Positions 12,312 to 25,422 of a stretch of DNA of 64,000 bases are shown one piece after another. Made by a program: the position numbers and the translations under genes. The DNA comes from Clusia tigrina (Eukaryota; Arthropoda; Insecta; Diptera; Clusiidae). The notes under the pieces were generated by a model. The model saw only the letters and a program-made list of their open reading frames with translations. It was not told where the DNA came from and did not search any database. The stretch's first letter is position 1. Every line of letters begins with the position of its first letter. The stretch covers positions 29,382,516-29,446,515 of the forward strand of contig OV050030.1 of NCBI GenBank assembly GCA_920105625.2. The letters are read 5' to 3'.

Positions 12312-14554
12312 GTTTGAATAAATATTATTTTCATAACAAGATTTTGTAATTTCGAACAAGTGTAAATTACCTTTTAAAGTCTGTTTTTAGTTTGCTTAAA
12401 GCTGACCTATTCTTTCGGATTTAGAAACATATTCTTATGTTCCGTTTATTCTGTCAAATCATAATAGAGAGACTTACACCGCAAGGAACACTTAAAAAAT
12501 TTGTAGATTTCCAAAACAAAAGCAAACCATCAACTTTGAAAAAATTCTAACGCAGCATGGATTGTATACATAACCACGATACTCAAGACTTCGCCTTTTT
12601 CCAGTTTACATTTAGAACCAGTCGGTTCGGTCATCCTTTTTTTATTCGCATACTCAGGTCAATTATGTCGTAGTCCTAGACAATTGGTATGACGATTTTC
12701 CTCTTCAAAGTTATATTTATATATGTGGGAAAGCAACCTTTTTATTATTTTTTTGTGAAATATATGCTTAATGGCTATTTTACATCTTTTACTTTCGAGC
12801 GACGCACGACGACTCTTTTTCTGCTCTTTTCGTTAAGTGTCAACGTCCGGTCTCTGTCATACCAAAACAGTGTTGTCACTTTAGTAATTTAGTCCACTTC
12901 TTGTCAAACGTTCTGTAGTTGCCACCTGTTTGTCCGTCATTCCGTCAGGTTGCTTTCCCACATATATATACGAACTATTAACAGGAATCGCGTATTTGAT
13001 ACCAAAAAAATATTTTTAACAAGCTTCTTGAACAATAAACATTACATAAAAAAGTTATGAAATGTGTAAAAGAGTATCAACATACATTATCCTTACGATT
13101 ATACATATAAATAAAATGTGATGGAACTACGGGAAGACTATCGCCGGTGGATCATGTCTTTAAATCCTCAGAAATAACCATCTGGAGAGGCTTCAAAATA
13201 AAATGAGGAATTGCCATGAAAGTCAAGATCGGTTTCTATGTAAGAAACTAAAGTTGAAGAGTGCCTTTCAAAGGAGAAAAGTTTTCTAGAAACTCCAACA
13301 ACATTTTTAAAACTTGTTCCCTCCGACACTAAAAGAGAAAGTTGTGCAGTACTTCGCATGTACCCGTAATTTTATAATGCATTTATTTAAAGGTTATTTG
13401 TATTAACTCATCTCTGAACTGAACTTTATAACAAGAACTACCATAAATCTTTTTGATGTAGGGCAAATACTGCTAACACGACAGATAACAAAATTAAAAA
13501 AGTAAGAAACACAAAAAAAGCAAATATCCTTGAAGAAATTTTAAAACTTCCAACACACGCCAACAACAGTTGCCACCACCGCCGCCAACACCACCTCTGC
13601 TTCCCTCACCCAGCAAAGTAATTTTTTTCTTAATCATTCTCTGGCTGTAAGAGGAGCAAAACTTTCTTCATCTTATGCTGACATGAAGAAAAAATATAAA
13701 AAATTAAAATCGAATCAAAAGTCAAGCAACGTGCATTGAGAAAAACTGTCTTCCGAACTCGGAGTCGGAGCAGAAGTGTGAGAAATGTAATAAAAACTTT
13801 TACATTCCATGTGCCGCAAAAAGTTCATTAAAAAATTGTGCAATTTTGCTTCCTTGTGCAATATTTCCCTTTCTTGTCTTGTTTGTTGTTATTTGTTTTT
13901 GCTAAATTATTTGTTGTATTCAACTGGTTGCTTGAGCTGGCTGGGCTTTGATTTTTCTTAAGCACCTTTTTTGGAGAACACTTCATAACCAGAAATGAAC
14001 GAACTTCTTTGAACTTCAAAGCCAGCAAACTTTTACAAAGGATATATATCTGAGTTGATGACTTAAACCGTGGCAAAGTATTCAGAAAATTCGTGTAAGA
14101 TTTTGTGCATCATGAATTGCATTAGTGAAAATACTTCGAAGTTGGGAAAGTGGTCAATTATGACAGTTGGTCGTCTGGAATGTAGCCAATTATACCGATT
14201 CGTTGTTAATCCCAAGAAACCAGAGTCATCTTATTCCCTGGCTACAAACGATATGCCGAATATGGAACCACTTTCCTTGTTCCATTGCTTAAACTGGTAT
14301 CCGTTTAATTCGTATATACGTATGCGTGGATCCCATGACGCACAGCTGATACACTGTCTGCATGTATATAGTAATATATGACAACTTGCGGTTATGTTCA
14401 GAGATAAAGATTGCACGATTGATGATCGCTAATCCCCCTCCACCTCCACACCCAACTAAAAAAACTCTCTATCGAAAATTTTATGTGAGGACCTCAATCG
14501 CTGGCGCTGTCCTTGCGCTGACTTCCACCATCTTTAAGTAAGAGAATTTTTAGT
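12312..14554. other. Gene-free spacer
   Basis: AT-rich, with no gene I can support. A minus frame at 14076-13828 (MKCSPKKVLKKN inside) is lysine/asparagine-rich, as expected from AT-rich DNA, and lacks other support. The patch at 13555-13615 is rich in CCA/CCG/ACA triplets, a simple-sequence patch. Confidence 0.45.
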
Positions 14555-14660
14555 CAGTGGTTGAACAGAGCCACAACGTGGCATCACAACGGGTGCTTAG
14601 GTGGGCTCAAGTGTACTTCTGGTAAACTAAGCTACCACTCCTACCTACCTACTTACCTCA
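14555..14660 (+). mobile_element. 3'-end fragment of an I/LOA-like element
   Basis: The run GTGGCATCACAACGGGTGC, followed by GTGGGCTCA and then GCTACCACTCC, parallels the 3' untranslated end of the I/LOA-like copy at 48965-49048 (GGTATCACAATGGACGC, GTGGGCTGA, GCTACCACGATAACC). It ends in TACC-rich simple repeats. No coding part can be followed upstream with confidence. Confidence 0.45.
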
Positions 14661-15068
14661 ATCGAAAAAATAGACTAACAACTGTAGTTTGCTTTCTACT
14701 CAAGGAAATATTCATGATATATAAAGTGTGCATTTTAAATGGCAAAAAAATGTCAATCGACCCCATCAATGATAGAAAGTAATATTGTTCAGAATGTCGA
14801 CACTCTTTTATTGAGGAGCGTTCAGCCCAGAATTCCACTCAACAATAAAAGAGCCCACTTTTTCCTATCTTACGTTGTTATTTATCGCCTGAAAGGATCT
14901 GAGCTTTGAAAAATGGGTCTTCGATTTTCTGTTAAGACCCCGGGTGAAGTTTGAAGCCTAAATTTGTGAATGTGGTCATTTATCGTGGTCAGATCTTTCA
15001 CACACACTACCATGAACGAAGGCAACGCATTCTTTTCACTGAGCGCTATAACCAGAGAATAAAGAGAA
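14661..15068. other. Gene-free spacer
   Basis: No coding or RNA signal recognised between the element tail and the tandem repeats. Confidence 0.4.
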
Positions 15069-15340
15069 AAGAAACTTAAACGTCAAACGGCAAGGCAACA
15101 AAATAAAGCAGACGGACGTTGTACATGAATACACTCAAAATCGTGGTGAATCCACTCAAAATCGTGTTGAATCCATTCAAAATCGTGGTGTATCTCTGAG
15201 AATACAGAGTAAAAAAACTTAAACATCAAATGGCAAAGCTGCGAAATAAAGCCGACGGACATTGCACATGAATCCACTCAAAATCGTGGTGAATCCATTC
15301 AGAATCGCGGTTAATCCATTCAAAATCGTGGTGTGTCCGC
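15069..15340. repeat. Tandem duplication of about 142 bp with an internal 21-bp minisatellite
   Basis: Two copies of a block that begins AACTTAAAC(G/A)TCAAA and contains AATAAAGC-GACGGAC lie head to tail (about 15069-15210 and 15211-15340). Inside each, a 21-bp unit GAATCCACTCAAAATCGTGGT is repeated about three times (15126-15192 and 15269-15333). On the minus strand the unit reads as a heptapeptide repeat (HHDFEWI), but there is no gene context to suggest it is translated. The two levels of duplication are directly visible. Confidence 0.85.
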
Positions 15341-18300
15341 TATGAACGCTGGCAGCGAAGAAGACTTTGTTTTCTCTGTATTCTCTGGCTACAACTATCC
15401 ACAGCCATTGACTAATCTCCAACAGAGCGAGTTGACTCACTCTTTTCAGCAATGGGGCGAATATCACGTTGATTGGGACAATTATGGAACTCATAACTTC
15501 CGGATATCGAAAGATACGACAAAATTACAGACCGCTAATTGTCAAAATATTACTGAATAACTTCCTGCTGGATTGCGTACATTTTGAAGATGAATTGGGA
15601 ACATTTAAAAAATATTTCTGACACTTCACATCTGTGGATGTGAGGGAAGCCGAATGGATAACTTAATCATGAAAACTCTTCACATAAAATTTCTTCCGAA
15701 GCACGTGGTACAGACGATTTCTTGCATTTCAACCATGAGTTGAACAATTCCTCATTGTTTGCTGGAAAATAATCCTTATCTTATTTACCACTTCATTTGC
15801 CAGTGTCCTTAAAGCTGCTGTGATTTATGCACGAAATTTTCGGTCACATTGTCACATAATTACAAGTATAGCGCAGCTAAAAATTAACTTATAAAAAGCT
15901 CATTAAGAGCCAATGCAATATTTTAAGATTGGCAGAAGCGAATCGAGGGCTGTGCAGTTTTAAAATGGCGCTCACGTAGTGCCATTTTCGTTCATTACGA
16001 ATAATTAAGAAATTCCAAAAAGGAAACAGACGCTATATTTCGATACGCTCAAGCAGCAAGTGCAATGCCAGCGTAGACATGCACACACACACACGCACAC
16101 ACATGGATGGGCAAACAGAGGAGGTGCTGCTTCGGCAAATTGCCCAAACAAATGGGGCGACACCGAAGGCAGCAAAATACAATGACAAATAAATTTAAAC
16201 AAAAAACAAACAAAAAAACTAGGAAAACAGAACAGCAGCGCACAACAAAAGGCAACATTTTTGGGTGGAAATGAGTCCTAAAACACAACAACAACAAAAA
16301 ACAACCTTAATCAGCCTCGGCTACGCTTCGTCAATTTTTAATTAAGCTACGAAATTGGCGTCGTCTCAGCAGTGGGCAGAGTGGGGAGAGTGGGTTGACG
16401 CGGAGCACAATGCATGGCCGCATCCCTACACATAATTAGCCCTACGCGAGTGTTGTTAACGTTTTCCTTTTACAATTTGATGGCATTTGTTGGACAATTT
16501 TGGCAGTCGACTGACTATGCGACTAGTACAACCGCAAACTTTTGGCAAGACAAGCGGGCACAGTTTCCTTGCCGTTTTTTATTACACTCGTACAAGAATT
16601 TGTGACTGTTAGCGTGATACGACCACGTGCCGAGTGTCTCGCAGACAATTAAGCCATGCTGCTTAATAATGAGCAATGAAGGCTTTGTAAGCACTGCGCT
16701 CAGGCAGAGCCCAGAAAAAAGTGAACCAAAATAATATAGGAACTCCAGATAGATGGTCGGCTGCTTAGATGAAGGTGGCTGGGCAGACAGACGCACAGAC
16801 AGACCCACAGACAGCAAGAATGCTGGAATTTGTATTTATATCAACGCGGATAGCCTGCCCTGGCCTAGCCTGACAGCATGTTGTCTGCGCAGTCTTAAGC
16901 TTGTCTGACTGTCTCCCTGCCTCTAAGTCTGTCTGCTTGTGCGTCTGTGTGAATGCCAGTCGCATCACGTCTAATAAAATTTGCCACAGCACGTTGTGCC
17001 GCACGAGATAAGCATTAACGCAACACAAAAAGACACGCTGTCTAAATACATATATCACACCCTACACGGAGCCGTCATTCCTCTATTCACGGTTCCATAC
17101 ATTCATTCACTCAGTCACTCTAATAATGCATCAGGGGTCAGCTCAAATAAAACAAGTTGGTAAGCCATTCTGTCTTATTAGCGTTAATATGGCACATTCC
17201 TCTCCCTCTCTCACTCTCTCCACACAGTCGTCAGAATACCATTCGGGTTAGTTGTTGCTTTTATGTTTCCTTTTCATTTTAGGGCTATTTCTTCTTGGGG
17301 TTGCTCTTGTTCTTATTATTCTTGTCCTTTTTATAGACAATGTTGTTGTTGTTGTTATTATTATTATAGCTAAAAATAGCACAAATGTCATTTGAGCACA
17401 GCCAAAACAACAACAAAGCAGACATTAAATGTCAAATGCTACATTTTGCGTGTGCTTAAAAGGATTTCCTTAAGGAATTGCACACAAAAATATCAGAAGC
17501 CCAATAAATTGTAATTAGCCCAGAATGTGTAAGCGTGGAGTTCTAAGAAATTGAGAGACATTTTTATTCTAGCTTTTGCAGTAACATGGCTTTAATGAAT
17601 GAGCAGGAAATAAACACTTTTACATATGAATTTAAGGTAAAGATGCAACTGGTTCGCATACTTTAACTCAAAACAGACACAGAAACGCATATAAGCAAAT
17701 CTATTCAATAGAGTAATGAAAGTGATAGTGTAGCATTTGCCAATATAGTAAATTCTCTTATGAAAATGAATTATGTATAAGAGTACGCTGAGATGAAAGA
17801 ACTTATGAAAAAAGACGAACATTAAGATAACTATGTACACTACTCGAAATTCAATGCAGAAAACCAATTGAATAAAACACTAAATTAAAACACTAATAGA
17901 TTTGGAAAATGATTACTTGAAATATATACCATGATATAATAATAAGTGCATGTTATTTTGGAGGCAGCGCATTATTTAAAGGATAAGAAATATTATAAAG
18001 TTGAGAAATATTGAAATGTTGAGAAATAGAGTAAATAGAGGAATGATACCTGCCACAGGAGTAGATCGAACACAGTGTATAACTATGAGGTATGCCGCAT
18101 ATGTAAATACTACGAACATTTGAACCTATTTACCTCAAAGAAAGGTTAAATCATGTAATATCATCTTTAGACTTAACTTGCCACATTAATCTACACATTT
18201 CGCAAAATTCAGTCCAAAAAAGAAAAAATTGGATTGTCTAGGCTTTGGCAGTAATTTTCTAACTTAGCTAGTGGAATTTATGAACATTTGTATCAATTCA

Positions 18301-18685
18301 AGATCTGCAGACCGTCCTGTATGGTTTCTATCTACAATATGCCATCAAACTTGTCTAGTACCGATACCACAATCGTTGCCGGTATTGACGGTGAACTATC
18401 AGTTCAAGTCACCAAAAACAGTTGAATTTTATCCTTATTTGGAGTAGGGATTGCCTACAGCATTAAATAGAACTAGATCACTATATGGGCCAAATGGAAG
18501 AAATGGTACACTCAACTCCCACACTCACAACTATTGAACATTTGTTTGAAATGACCACAGTTGCGCTGCATTTCTTGGCAACATACATATTGATACATAT
18601 TGATGCAAATTGTGGTGGGTAACTATTTACACATTTTACCTACGCTAGATTTGTGGGCGGGATTTCGAGTCAAATATGATAATAT
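15341..18685. other. Gene-free spacer with simple repeats
   Basis: Contains a CA microsatellite (16080-16105), CAGACAGACG-type short repeats at about 16780-16815, CAACAA/TTGTTG patches (16285-16300 and 17340-17360) and long AT-rich stretches. The scattered short frames are not supported by codon bias or homology. The part at 16300-17450 is less AT-rich and could be conserved non-coding DNA, which I cannot test here. Confidence 0.45.
16080..16105. repeat. CA microsatellite
   Basis: An uninterrupted series of CA dinucleotides with one G interruption. Confidence 0.9.
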
Positions 18686-19146
18686 TGGTACGAAATTGCC
18701 CTCCTGGCAATTTATACTAACTCTCAATACTCCAATTCGTACCACTGGATTTTGTGGTAATCAAACAATCGCTTAGTTAAATTTAAAAAATTTACTTTAT
18801 TTAATTATTGCAATTTGCACACTTAATCTTAGGCTTCAAATTTAGTTCAATACACAATTTTGCACTTTATTTAATTATTCATTTAATCACTTTATTACTT
18901 CTTAACTATTGAAATTCACGATGTACACACTGCTACGATCACTGTTCAACTGTATCGCCTTTAATAAAGTGGTGGATTATATACCTCTCTTGTGTTGACC
19001 TAAAACATTCTAGAATATTTCGAGTTTCGAGAAGGTTATATAGTATCCTTTTACGCATAGATTTGTGGTGGCTTAAATACACCTCTGGCGTGGTGAACTA
19101 CAACAAATAGAGGATACCATAAAAGTATGCAATCATTTATGTTTCA
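18686..19146 (-). mobile_element. Solo LTR (TGTTACG-type family)
   Basis: 461 bp from TGGTACGAAATTGCCCTCCT to TTTATGTTTCA, closely matching the reverse complement of the LTR at 25423-25974. On the minus strand it carries a TATA-like TATATAATCC motif where the plus copy has TATATAAGCC. Flanking tetramers are ATAT (18682-18685) and ATGT (19147-19150), a near-identical target duplication. No internal gag-pol sequence is attached, so it is a solo LTR left by recombination. Confidence 0.85.
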
Positions 19147-19164
19147 ATGTAAAGAAATATGAAG

Positions 19165-19262
19165 AAATTTATAAGGTCTTAGTTGCTGGTACTCCCCAAC
19201 CCGTTGCTGACATAAATAATTATAGTGCAAGGTATAATTATAATCATAATAATAATAATAAT
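19165..19262 (+). mobile_element. 3' fragment of a tRNA-derived SINE
   Basis: The block GTACTCCCCAACCCGTTGC, then ACATAAATAATTATA and GCAAGGTATAATTATAATCATAATAAT, parallels the 3' body and tail of the SINE at 41581-41790 (GCACTCCCCAACCCCTTGC, ACACAATTAATTAA, CTGTAAGATATAATAATAAT). Only the last third and the TAA-rich tail are present; the tRNA-like head is missing. Confidence 0.6.
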
Positions 19263-19360
19263 AATAATATATATAATAATATAGACAATAAATATAATAA
19301 TAATATAGACAATAAATATAATAATAATATAGAATAATAAATATAATAATAATATAGACC
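19240..19360. repeat. AT-rich minisatellite
   Basis: (AAT)n followed by about three copies of a 24-bp unit ATATAGACAATAAATATAAT plus AATA. It grows directly out of the SINE tail, a common origin of such arrays. Confidence 0.85.
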
Positions 19361-19379
19361 TTTTACATTGTATATTACA

Positions 19380-20104
19380 ATGCTACTATAAAGCAAAAAT
19401 TATATATTGGCTTTTTAACTTGTCTGCTAGGACCACTATTTTGCATACCTGGATCCACACAAATTTCAACAACAAAGTTTAAAACACTGAATCATATATA
19501 TCTGCTAAATATTAATGTAGTATAACAAGGACTACGTCCTCTTTCATGAAGAATTCCACAATATGAAGAATACTTAATACAAATTTCGAAAGTGCTGCAA
19601 TATAGTATAGATAGATAGATGGAAATGGGGTAGGCCGGAGAGCCGCCGAAGAAGCAGGCCTCCAAGCACTCTGGCATTGATGTACATTGTACTAATCGTG
19701 TACAAATATTTAGGGAAGGGGGGGATATAGAGGATTTTGGAAATGAAGTTACACCTTTTCAAACTTCTTTGACTCTTTTATGAACTGCAGAAGTCTTATT
19801 ATATATTATAGTATAAATGGAGAATATAGTAAAGGTGTAACTCACACGTACGATATGTTTTTATGGATACCTAATAATCGGTTTTACCAGATTTATATTT
19901 TTTATAAAAATATAAATATATAACGGTAATTGAAACAAATTTACTAAACTTAATTAAAACAAACTCATAATACCGTCACTGGAGAAGTTCTTTAGAAACC
20001 GATACAATAGTTCTCTGCAAGTATCATATAATTGCTATATGGTGGAAGCACTTGATTTCCCGTGCGCTTAGTTGCCGCATCTTGAGTAGACGAAATTGCT
20101 TGAG
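19380..20104. other. Gene-free spacer
   Basis: AT-rich with no recognisable gene. A GC-richer patch at 19620-19680 (GGCCGGAGAGCCGCCGAAG) is unassigned. Confidence 0.4.
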
Positions 20105-21260
20105 AGCGGGAACAAGTTACCTAGTCACTGAGGCACTTTTGGACATATTTTGGCAAGCTCTGTAGTAACAAAGCATCCCAGAGTTTATAGTTCTTTAAAG
20201 ATCTTGATATCTTCTTTGGAGATTTGTCCGCCATTTCTGGCGGTTCTAGGTAATAGCTTGCAAAGTAACAAAGTCTGGTCCAGATTAGGCAGTTACATTG
20301 ACACAACAAGTGTTCAGATGTTTCCTCTTCTTTGTTATATAACCTACAATAGTCATTTGGGCTTACCTTCATGTTATATAGGTGTTTGTTTACCCAACAA
20401 TGCCCAGTTAGATTTCCTGAGACAATGCCAATGAGTACCTGTTCTCGTTAAATCTAGAATTTCTATAGTTATTTTACGTGATCTTTTTGGCATGAAGATT
20501 TTTGCGACTCATATCTTTTGTCCTCATCCAATATTAATATGATTTTACCTCTAGCCATTGATTTATGTTTTACTTCGTGGAACTCCATGGCAGCCCACAG
20601 AATGGTTCCGAACCAATAAAACTACTGGCAGCCCCTTTCCTAGCGAGTCTATCTGCCTCTTCATTCCCTATATGTGCTGTGACTTGGCTCCCTAATCAGA
20701 TGCACTCAGTTGTTAGTTGCAAGTCTTTTCAGCAGTTGAAGACACTCCCAAACCAGTTTTAATTTTATGACAAAGGTGTTCAGTGCTAGTAGTGCTGCTT
20801 TCCTATCAGAATGGATAAGGATGTGGCTATTTATTGTACCTCTATCTAGTTCCTCTCTCAGGCAGAACTCTATAGCGTTAGTTTCGAAGAACAGAGTTTT
20901 CTAGGCCCATGCTTGGTTCCTGGTTTTTCCCCATAAACCACAGCCCCAACTCGCTCCTCAGTTTTTGAGCCGTCTGTGTACCATACATGAGCAGTCATTT
21001 CTGTTCCCAGTTAACCTACTCGGGAATGTGGCCTTGCAGTTCTATTTGAAGTTATACTTAGGGTGACATAAGTCACTTAGGGTTAGATTAATCGTTTGTA
21101 TTTCAGTTTCGCCCCTAAGTAAGGATTGCCATAGTCGTACTGAACCTTGTTCATATTCTGAGATTGCAGAGCTTCTTTCTTATGAATAAATGAATTGGAG
21201 ATAGGTTTAATAATACCTCCTGGACTATAGTCGGAACTGACTTAATGGCACCCATCATAC
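20105..21260 (-). mobile_element. RNase-H-encoding non-LTR element fragment
   Basis: On the minus strand, from about 21260 down: LLNLSPIHLFIRKEALQSQN (end of the RT thumb region, after one frame change), then VWYTDGSKTEERVGAVVYG, FETNAIEFCLREELDRG and ILIHSDRKAALLAL. These carry the first three acidic RNase H residues. A broken GNEEADRLARKG follows (fourth Asp), and finally CRLYNKEEETSEHLLCQCN, a C-terminal zinc-knuckle-like motif whose second Cys has become Tyr. Frameshifts occur between the blocks. The order fits an I-like element with a 5' truncation near 21260. Confidence 0.8.
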
Positions 21261-23254
21261 ACACATACTTGTACCATCACCGCCCTTTACATCAATTCTG
21301 CATCGTTTTCGGAGCAGTATGGCTTCCACAGAGACTTTTTTCATACTTCGATGTTGTAGTCGATCCATTTTTCCTAAAAAGAAACATAAATCGTAATATT
21401 TCAGCAACAGTTCACAGATTATTTTGTCATGTTGATACCGATAGATTTCAAGAAGTAAGTCCAATTGAGTAGCTATCCCGAGAGTTAGAAAATATATCAA
21501 TTATTGGTAAGGAAATGTGTTGCTTTTTGGATGTGAAGAATGGTTTCGACTACAAATGCTGAAGCTTAGTATAAATTTAGATTTTTTCATTAATGTTTTG
21601 GAATTTGCGGTTGAAATGCGATTACTATAACTAGCAAAGTGATTTTTCAGCAGCATCATATTCAAGCAGCCCTAGGCATCAACAAACGCAACACTTAAAA
21701 GACCAACGAAATGTAAACTACTTGAGAATCATAAAATCTAACCCCAGCAAAAAGAAAGTCAACAAATGATAAATGACGTCAAGAAGCAACGCAAAGCATA
21801 AACATCAAAGCGCTCAGCTACTACAACAGCGCGGAAAGATATCCAAAAGAAAGGCAAATGGCGCACATTTCGCACAAAACAAGCTAAAAAGCTAAGAGAA
21901 ATATTAAGAGGATGCTTTATGGCCGCTGCACTGCGAAAAGGATTGGGCGTCTCAAAGCGCTTCCTCGCCGCCGGAAGATGAAGTGCTCGTGCACATTTTG
22001 GTAGCGCATGCTGCAACAACACGTAACTAAATAAAATAAATGAAAGGCAACGAAAAATTGCAACATAAACGGCAAAGAAATGCAACATGATAAAGGACAA
22101 GAAGACAGACAAGTTGGCAACCTGAAACCGCTACACGGTTACGTGGTGGCAGCATGCACCGTAAGGATTCTGTAGCTGTATCCAATGCTGCAATATATTG
22201 CAATCGACACACGTGATTTGAATATGTTAAAGAAAAAGTTGCAAACATACACGCGCCGGCTGCCAACGGCATCTCCGCCGCCGGCATGGTTGCCTCTGTG
22301 TGGCAAACGATTGCCAATGGCAACCGGTAGTTGGAATCCTCAACGTTAGCGAAAATATGGTAAAGGCGGTTTTTCGTACAAGGAAATTCTTTTACAAGGT
22401 AATAAAATATTGAAGAAGGGTATTGACTATTACAAAATTTGTACCTTTTAATGGCAAATACGTACAAGTGCTTCAGCGTCAGCGTCTGCTGCAGCCACAG
22501 CCTCAGTCACAGCTATGCCACGCTTTTGTCATGCCAGACATGCGGCAAAAGTTTAAATTGTATTTAAGCTTGAAAGAGTCGCAACCTGAAACTTCCGGTT
22601 TTACTCAAATTTTATATGCTGCATAAAATGACAGAAAACCATACCAACGAACTCAATAATTTGCAGTAAAACCCGCCTATTTGGAATGCTGCCAGCAATC
22701 CCAGTCGTTTAGCAGAATTTTTGCACTGCGCCAAGCACACCCACATGATTTTGGTTGCATAACATGCGTATGTGTGTGTTGCCAAGTATTTATATGTGCG
22801 TGTGTTTGTGGAATGCCAAAACCAGAAAGCAAGCCACATCCGCTTGCTGGGTGAATTCTCCAAATGCGTTTAATGCCTCTACACTTGTTTGCAGCAGTTT
22901 ATCTCAACTGTGCAGCGAAGGCTCTCCTCCATTAAATGCAAGTGTGTGGTCGGACTTTTATGAATTATGCAGACCCAAAAATGCCCACCACAGTAATTCG
23001 TTTACTCAGTTAAAATTTTCATTAGGAAACCTCAAAGGAAATGCATCTGTTGAAAGCGATCATTTGTTACGATTTTCGTAGTAATTTTTTAATTGCTCGA
23101 AATTATGTTTTTATTATTATTAATATTATTTTGATTGCATGCATCATAATTATAATTTACGAAAGCATTCTAAGCATTCCACTTTAAAGCCTTAGAACCA
23201 TTTAATAATGGTGTTGATTTATATTGTACAATCAAAATCGTTTGCAGTTACAAA
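21261..23254. other. Gene-free spacer
   Basis: No supported gene. The long minus frames at 22467-21759 overlap in all three frames, so they reflect low stop density rather than coding. A CAG-rich patch lies at 22465-22500. Confidence 0.4.
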
Positions 23255-23600
23255 TAATATCCGTGTTACTATCGTTGTATATCCCTGGCCATCGTACTGC
23301 TTGGTACTTACAGCTGAAGCAGCAGCTCTACTTGAAGGAGTACTTGTTGCTTTCGAAAGTAGAAAGAAATTTATTATATGCATCGATAGACTATACAGTT
23401 GCAGCTCATCGCAACCACTTAACAGACTCCCCATTAATTGTAAAAAATCGCAACATTCTTCTGCAACACATCAAAATCATGTGTGAACCTGGACATGTCG
23501 GAATTCATAATAGTGAATAGCAGATAGAAGAGCTAAAGAAGCCATCCAAGAGCCCTCACACTTGTGCCACTACTTCATTGGTTAAGGCAAGAAATCGTAT
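23255..23600 (+). mobile_element. RNase H domain fragment of a non-LTR element
   Basis: The plus frame shows AEAAALLEGVLVAFESRKKF (the AE block of RNase H) and CIDRLYS (the SDS block, decayed). After a frame change come DSPLIVKNRNILLQHIKIM, CEPGHVGIHNS and ADRRAKEAIQEPSH, matching the WVPGHVGIxGNExADxxAK end of jockey/I-type RNase H. The first Trp is now Cys, and stops lie around 23519. No RT part is attached. Confidence 0.65.
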
Positions 23601-24879
23601 ATGCAAGCTAGGAAAGTGTTTAGAGCAAATAACAGCACCATTAAAACGACTACAATTCTTCTGTAATGAAGCGTCTGTATCCACACAAGGTAAAACGAGT
23701 AAGGAAGTCTGAAGTCGGGTTAGACGACCCTTTACCTTTATAGTTTATAAAACCACGCTCATTCAAATAAAATGTACGTGATAGTTAAACCATGGCGATC
23801 AACACATATTTTTCTCCTTGTCGGTTGAAATGTTACACCTATAATGATCACTAAGTTTCATAGTTGAATTTCAATAATACTATAGAGACATTTCTTGATA
23901 TATCTTGTAGAAATTTCGAGTTATATAAATACTGAACTGAATCTGCTAGCTCAATTTTGACATACTCGTATATAATAATACCCTTTGCATGCAATCATAA
24001 GAATAAAGGACGCTTGGTTAAAAAAATTTAAAAAAAAACTAAATGTTGTACTGATTTCATGTTATAATCCACCATTTTGTAAACATTACCAACTTCACTA
24101 TACGTTGAACGCCATCAGAAGATTATACATAAGAATAATTGACGCGTGCTTAAAAACATATTTAAAAAAACCGAAAAATCGTCTTTTATCTGGACCACCT
24201 CATTTCTTTTCTATGACTTTATAAAGTAAAATGTTTTTTTAAATTGTGTATAGGTCCAAAGTTTTAAGATCCTATCTATAAAGGGCGTAGCTCATAAAGC
24301 GCATCTCTAATTTTCTTATTTTTGGTTTGTGTTTTATAATATCACTCTGAAGCTTCATATGAAGTTTCGTTGACGAGCTTTGCATAAAGCCCCAAAAATG
24401 AGTACTGGCTAATTTTGGGCGTGGCAGTAGTAAAAATAGAAGCATTCGTACGCCTTAGAATTGGCCTCACCATTGCTACACACTCACATATCCTAAATGG
24501 TACAACCAAACCAGCTTGCTCATTTTGTGGTTCGATTGACCTCATTTGTAACACATTTCCTTGATGCTTCCCCATGTGTGTAACAGATCATAGCTTTCTT
24601 TTATTGGAATGAATTTTGACTTTCCAAAGTTATATGGCGCATGAAATATGCTTCTTTAATTTTTGAAAGACGGCATTCACAGCCCTTTCGGTATATTTGT
24701 ACTTCGATATCGTAAGGTGGCTCTCAAGATATTTTTTTGTTAATTTTGCGAAATGCAAATTCATTGAATGTTCTCGGAGTTTCTCAAATAAACAACGTTT
24801 CAAAATCTATAGAAAAATTATGTGTCTCGGTTATGTTAATAATATTATTTCTAATAATATATGCATAATAACCATTCAC
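23601..24879. other. Gene-free spacer
   Basis: AT-rich without supported genes. Two short stretches, 23985-24050 and 24110-24180, resemble one another (ATAAGAATAA-GACGC followed by AAAAA-rich DNA), suggesting a small old direct duplication. Confidence 0.4.
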
Positions 24880-25150
24880 GATTATCCTTCTTGCAGAGAG
24901 GAATATCAGGCAACTACTGTTGCCATTGATATCGGACAAAAACTTTCATTGATGGCTGTGTATAGTCCTCCAAGACACATTATCAAATGTCGTCAGTATG
25001 TAGATCTTAACAACAAATGCAAAATTCTTTTATTATAGGAGGAGACATCAATGCAAAGCAGACACAATGGGGATCGAGGCTAATAACTACTAAAGGTAGA
25101 AAACTTTATAAAGCTATTTAAAATAGAAGCTGTGATCTTATCTCTACTGG
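24880..25150 (+). mobile_element. Jockey endonuclease fragment
   Basis: The frame ending at 25038 contains EEYQATTVAIDIG and LMAVYSPPRH (the AVYxPPRH strand). After one frame change come GGDINAKQTQWGSRL, TTKGRKLYKAI and DLISTGKPEY. The second part is nearly the same as the start of the jockey element at 30660 (GGDFKAKHTHWGSRL), so these are two copies of one family. The copy stops abruptly at about 25150, where an unrelated RNase H fragment on the other strand begins. Confidence 0.75.
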
Positions 25151-25169
25151 TAAGCCAGAGTATCGAAGA

Positions 25170-25400
25170 TTTCTTGTCAATATTAAGTAATGCAACCTTA
25201 GCGTGTTTGCAAGCAAAATTTATGGTGAAAACTCAATCACGGTGCTAAGATTTCACTGATGTCACCTTTAAAACAAGGTCCCATTTGCCATCTATCAGTT
25301 GCTATTCAGAGCCTTGTCTAGCAAGGTCATCCGCCAATTCTTTGTTTATAACGCCACTGTGACCCGGCTAAGGGCCGGCTGAAAACTCTATAAGTCCTCT
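25170..25400 (-). mobile_element. RNase H C-terminal fragment
   Basis: The minus strand reads PGHSGVINKELADDLARQGSE, the final RNase H helix with its Asp, then a divergent tail. It is sandwiched between a jockey endonuclease fragment and the solo LTR at 25423. Confidence 0.55.
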
Positions 25401-25422
25401 AAACGAGGAGGCTCTATAGTAC

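Noticed and set aside
13555..13615. Possible CRISPR-like or coding triplet repeat
   Set aside because: It is simple CCA/CAA-rich sequence without spaced direct repeats, and the genome is eukaryotic.
21759..22467. Overlapping minus-strand frames of 117-146 codons
   Set aside because: Three overlapping frames are open at once, with hydrophobic Leu/Phe/Cys-rich content typical of chance frames; no start or splice logic.
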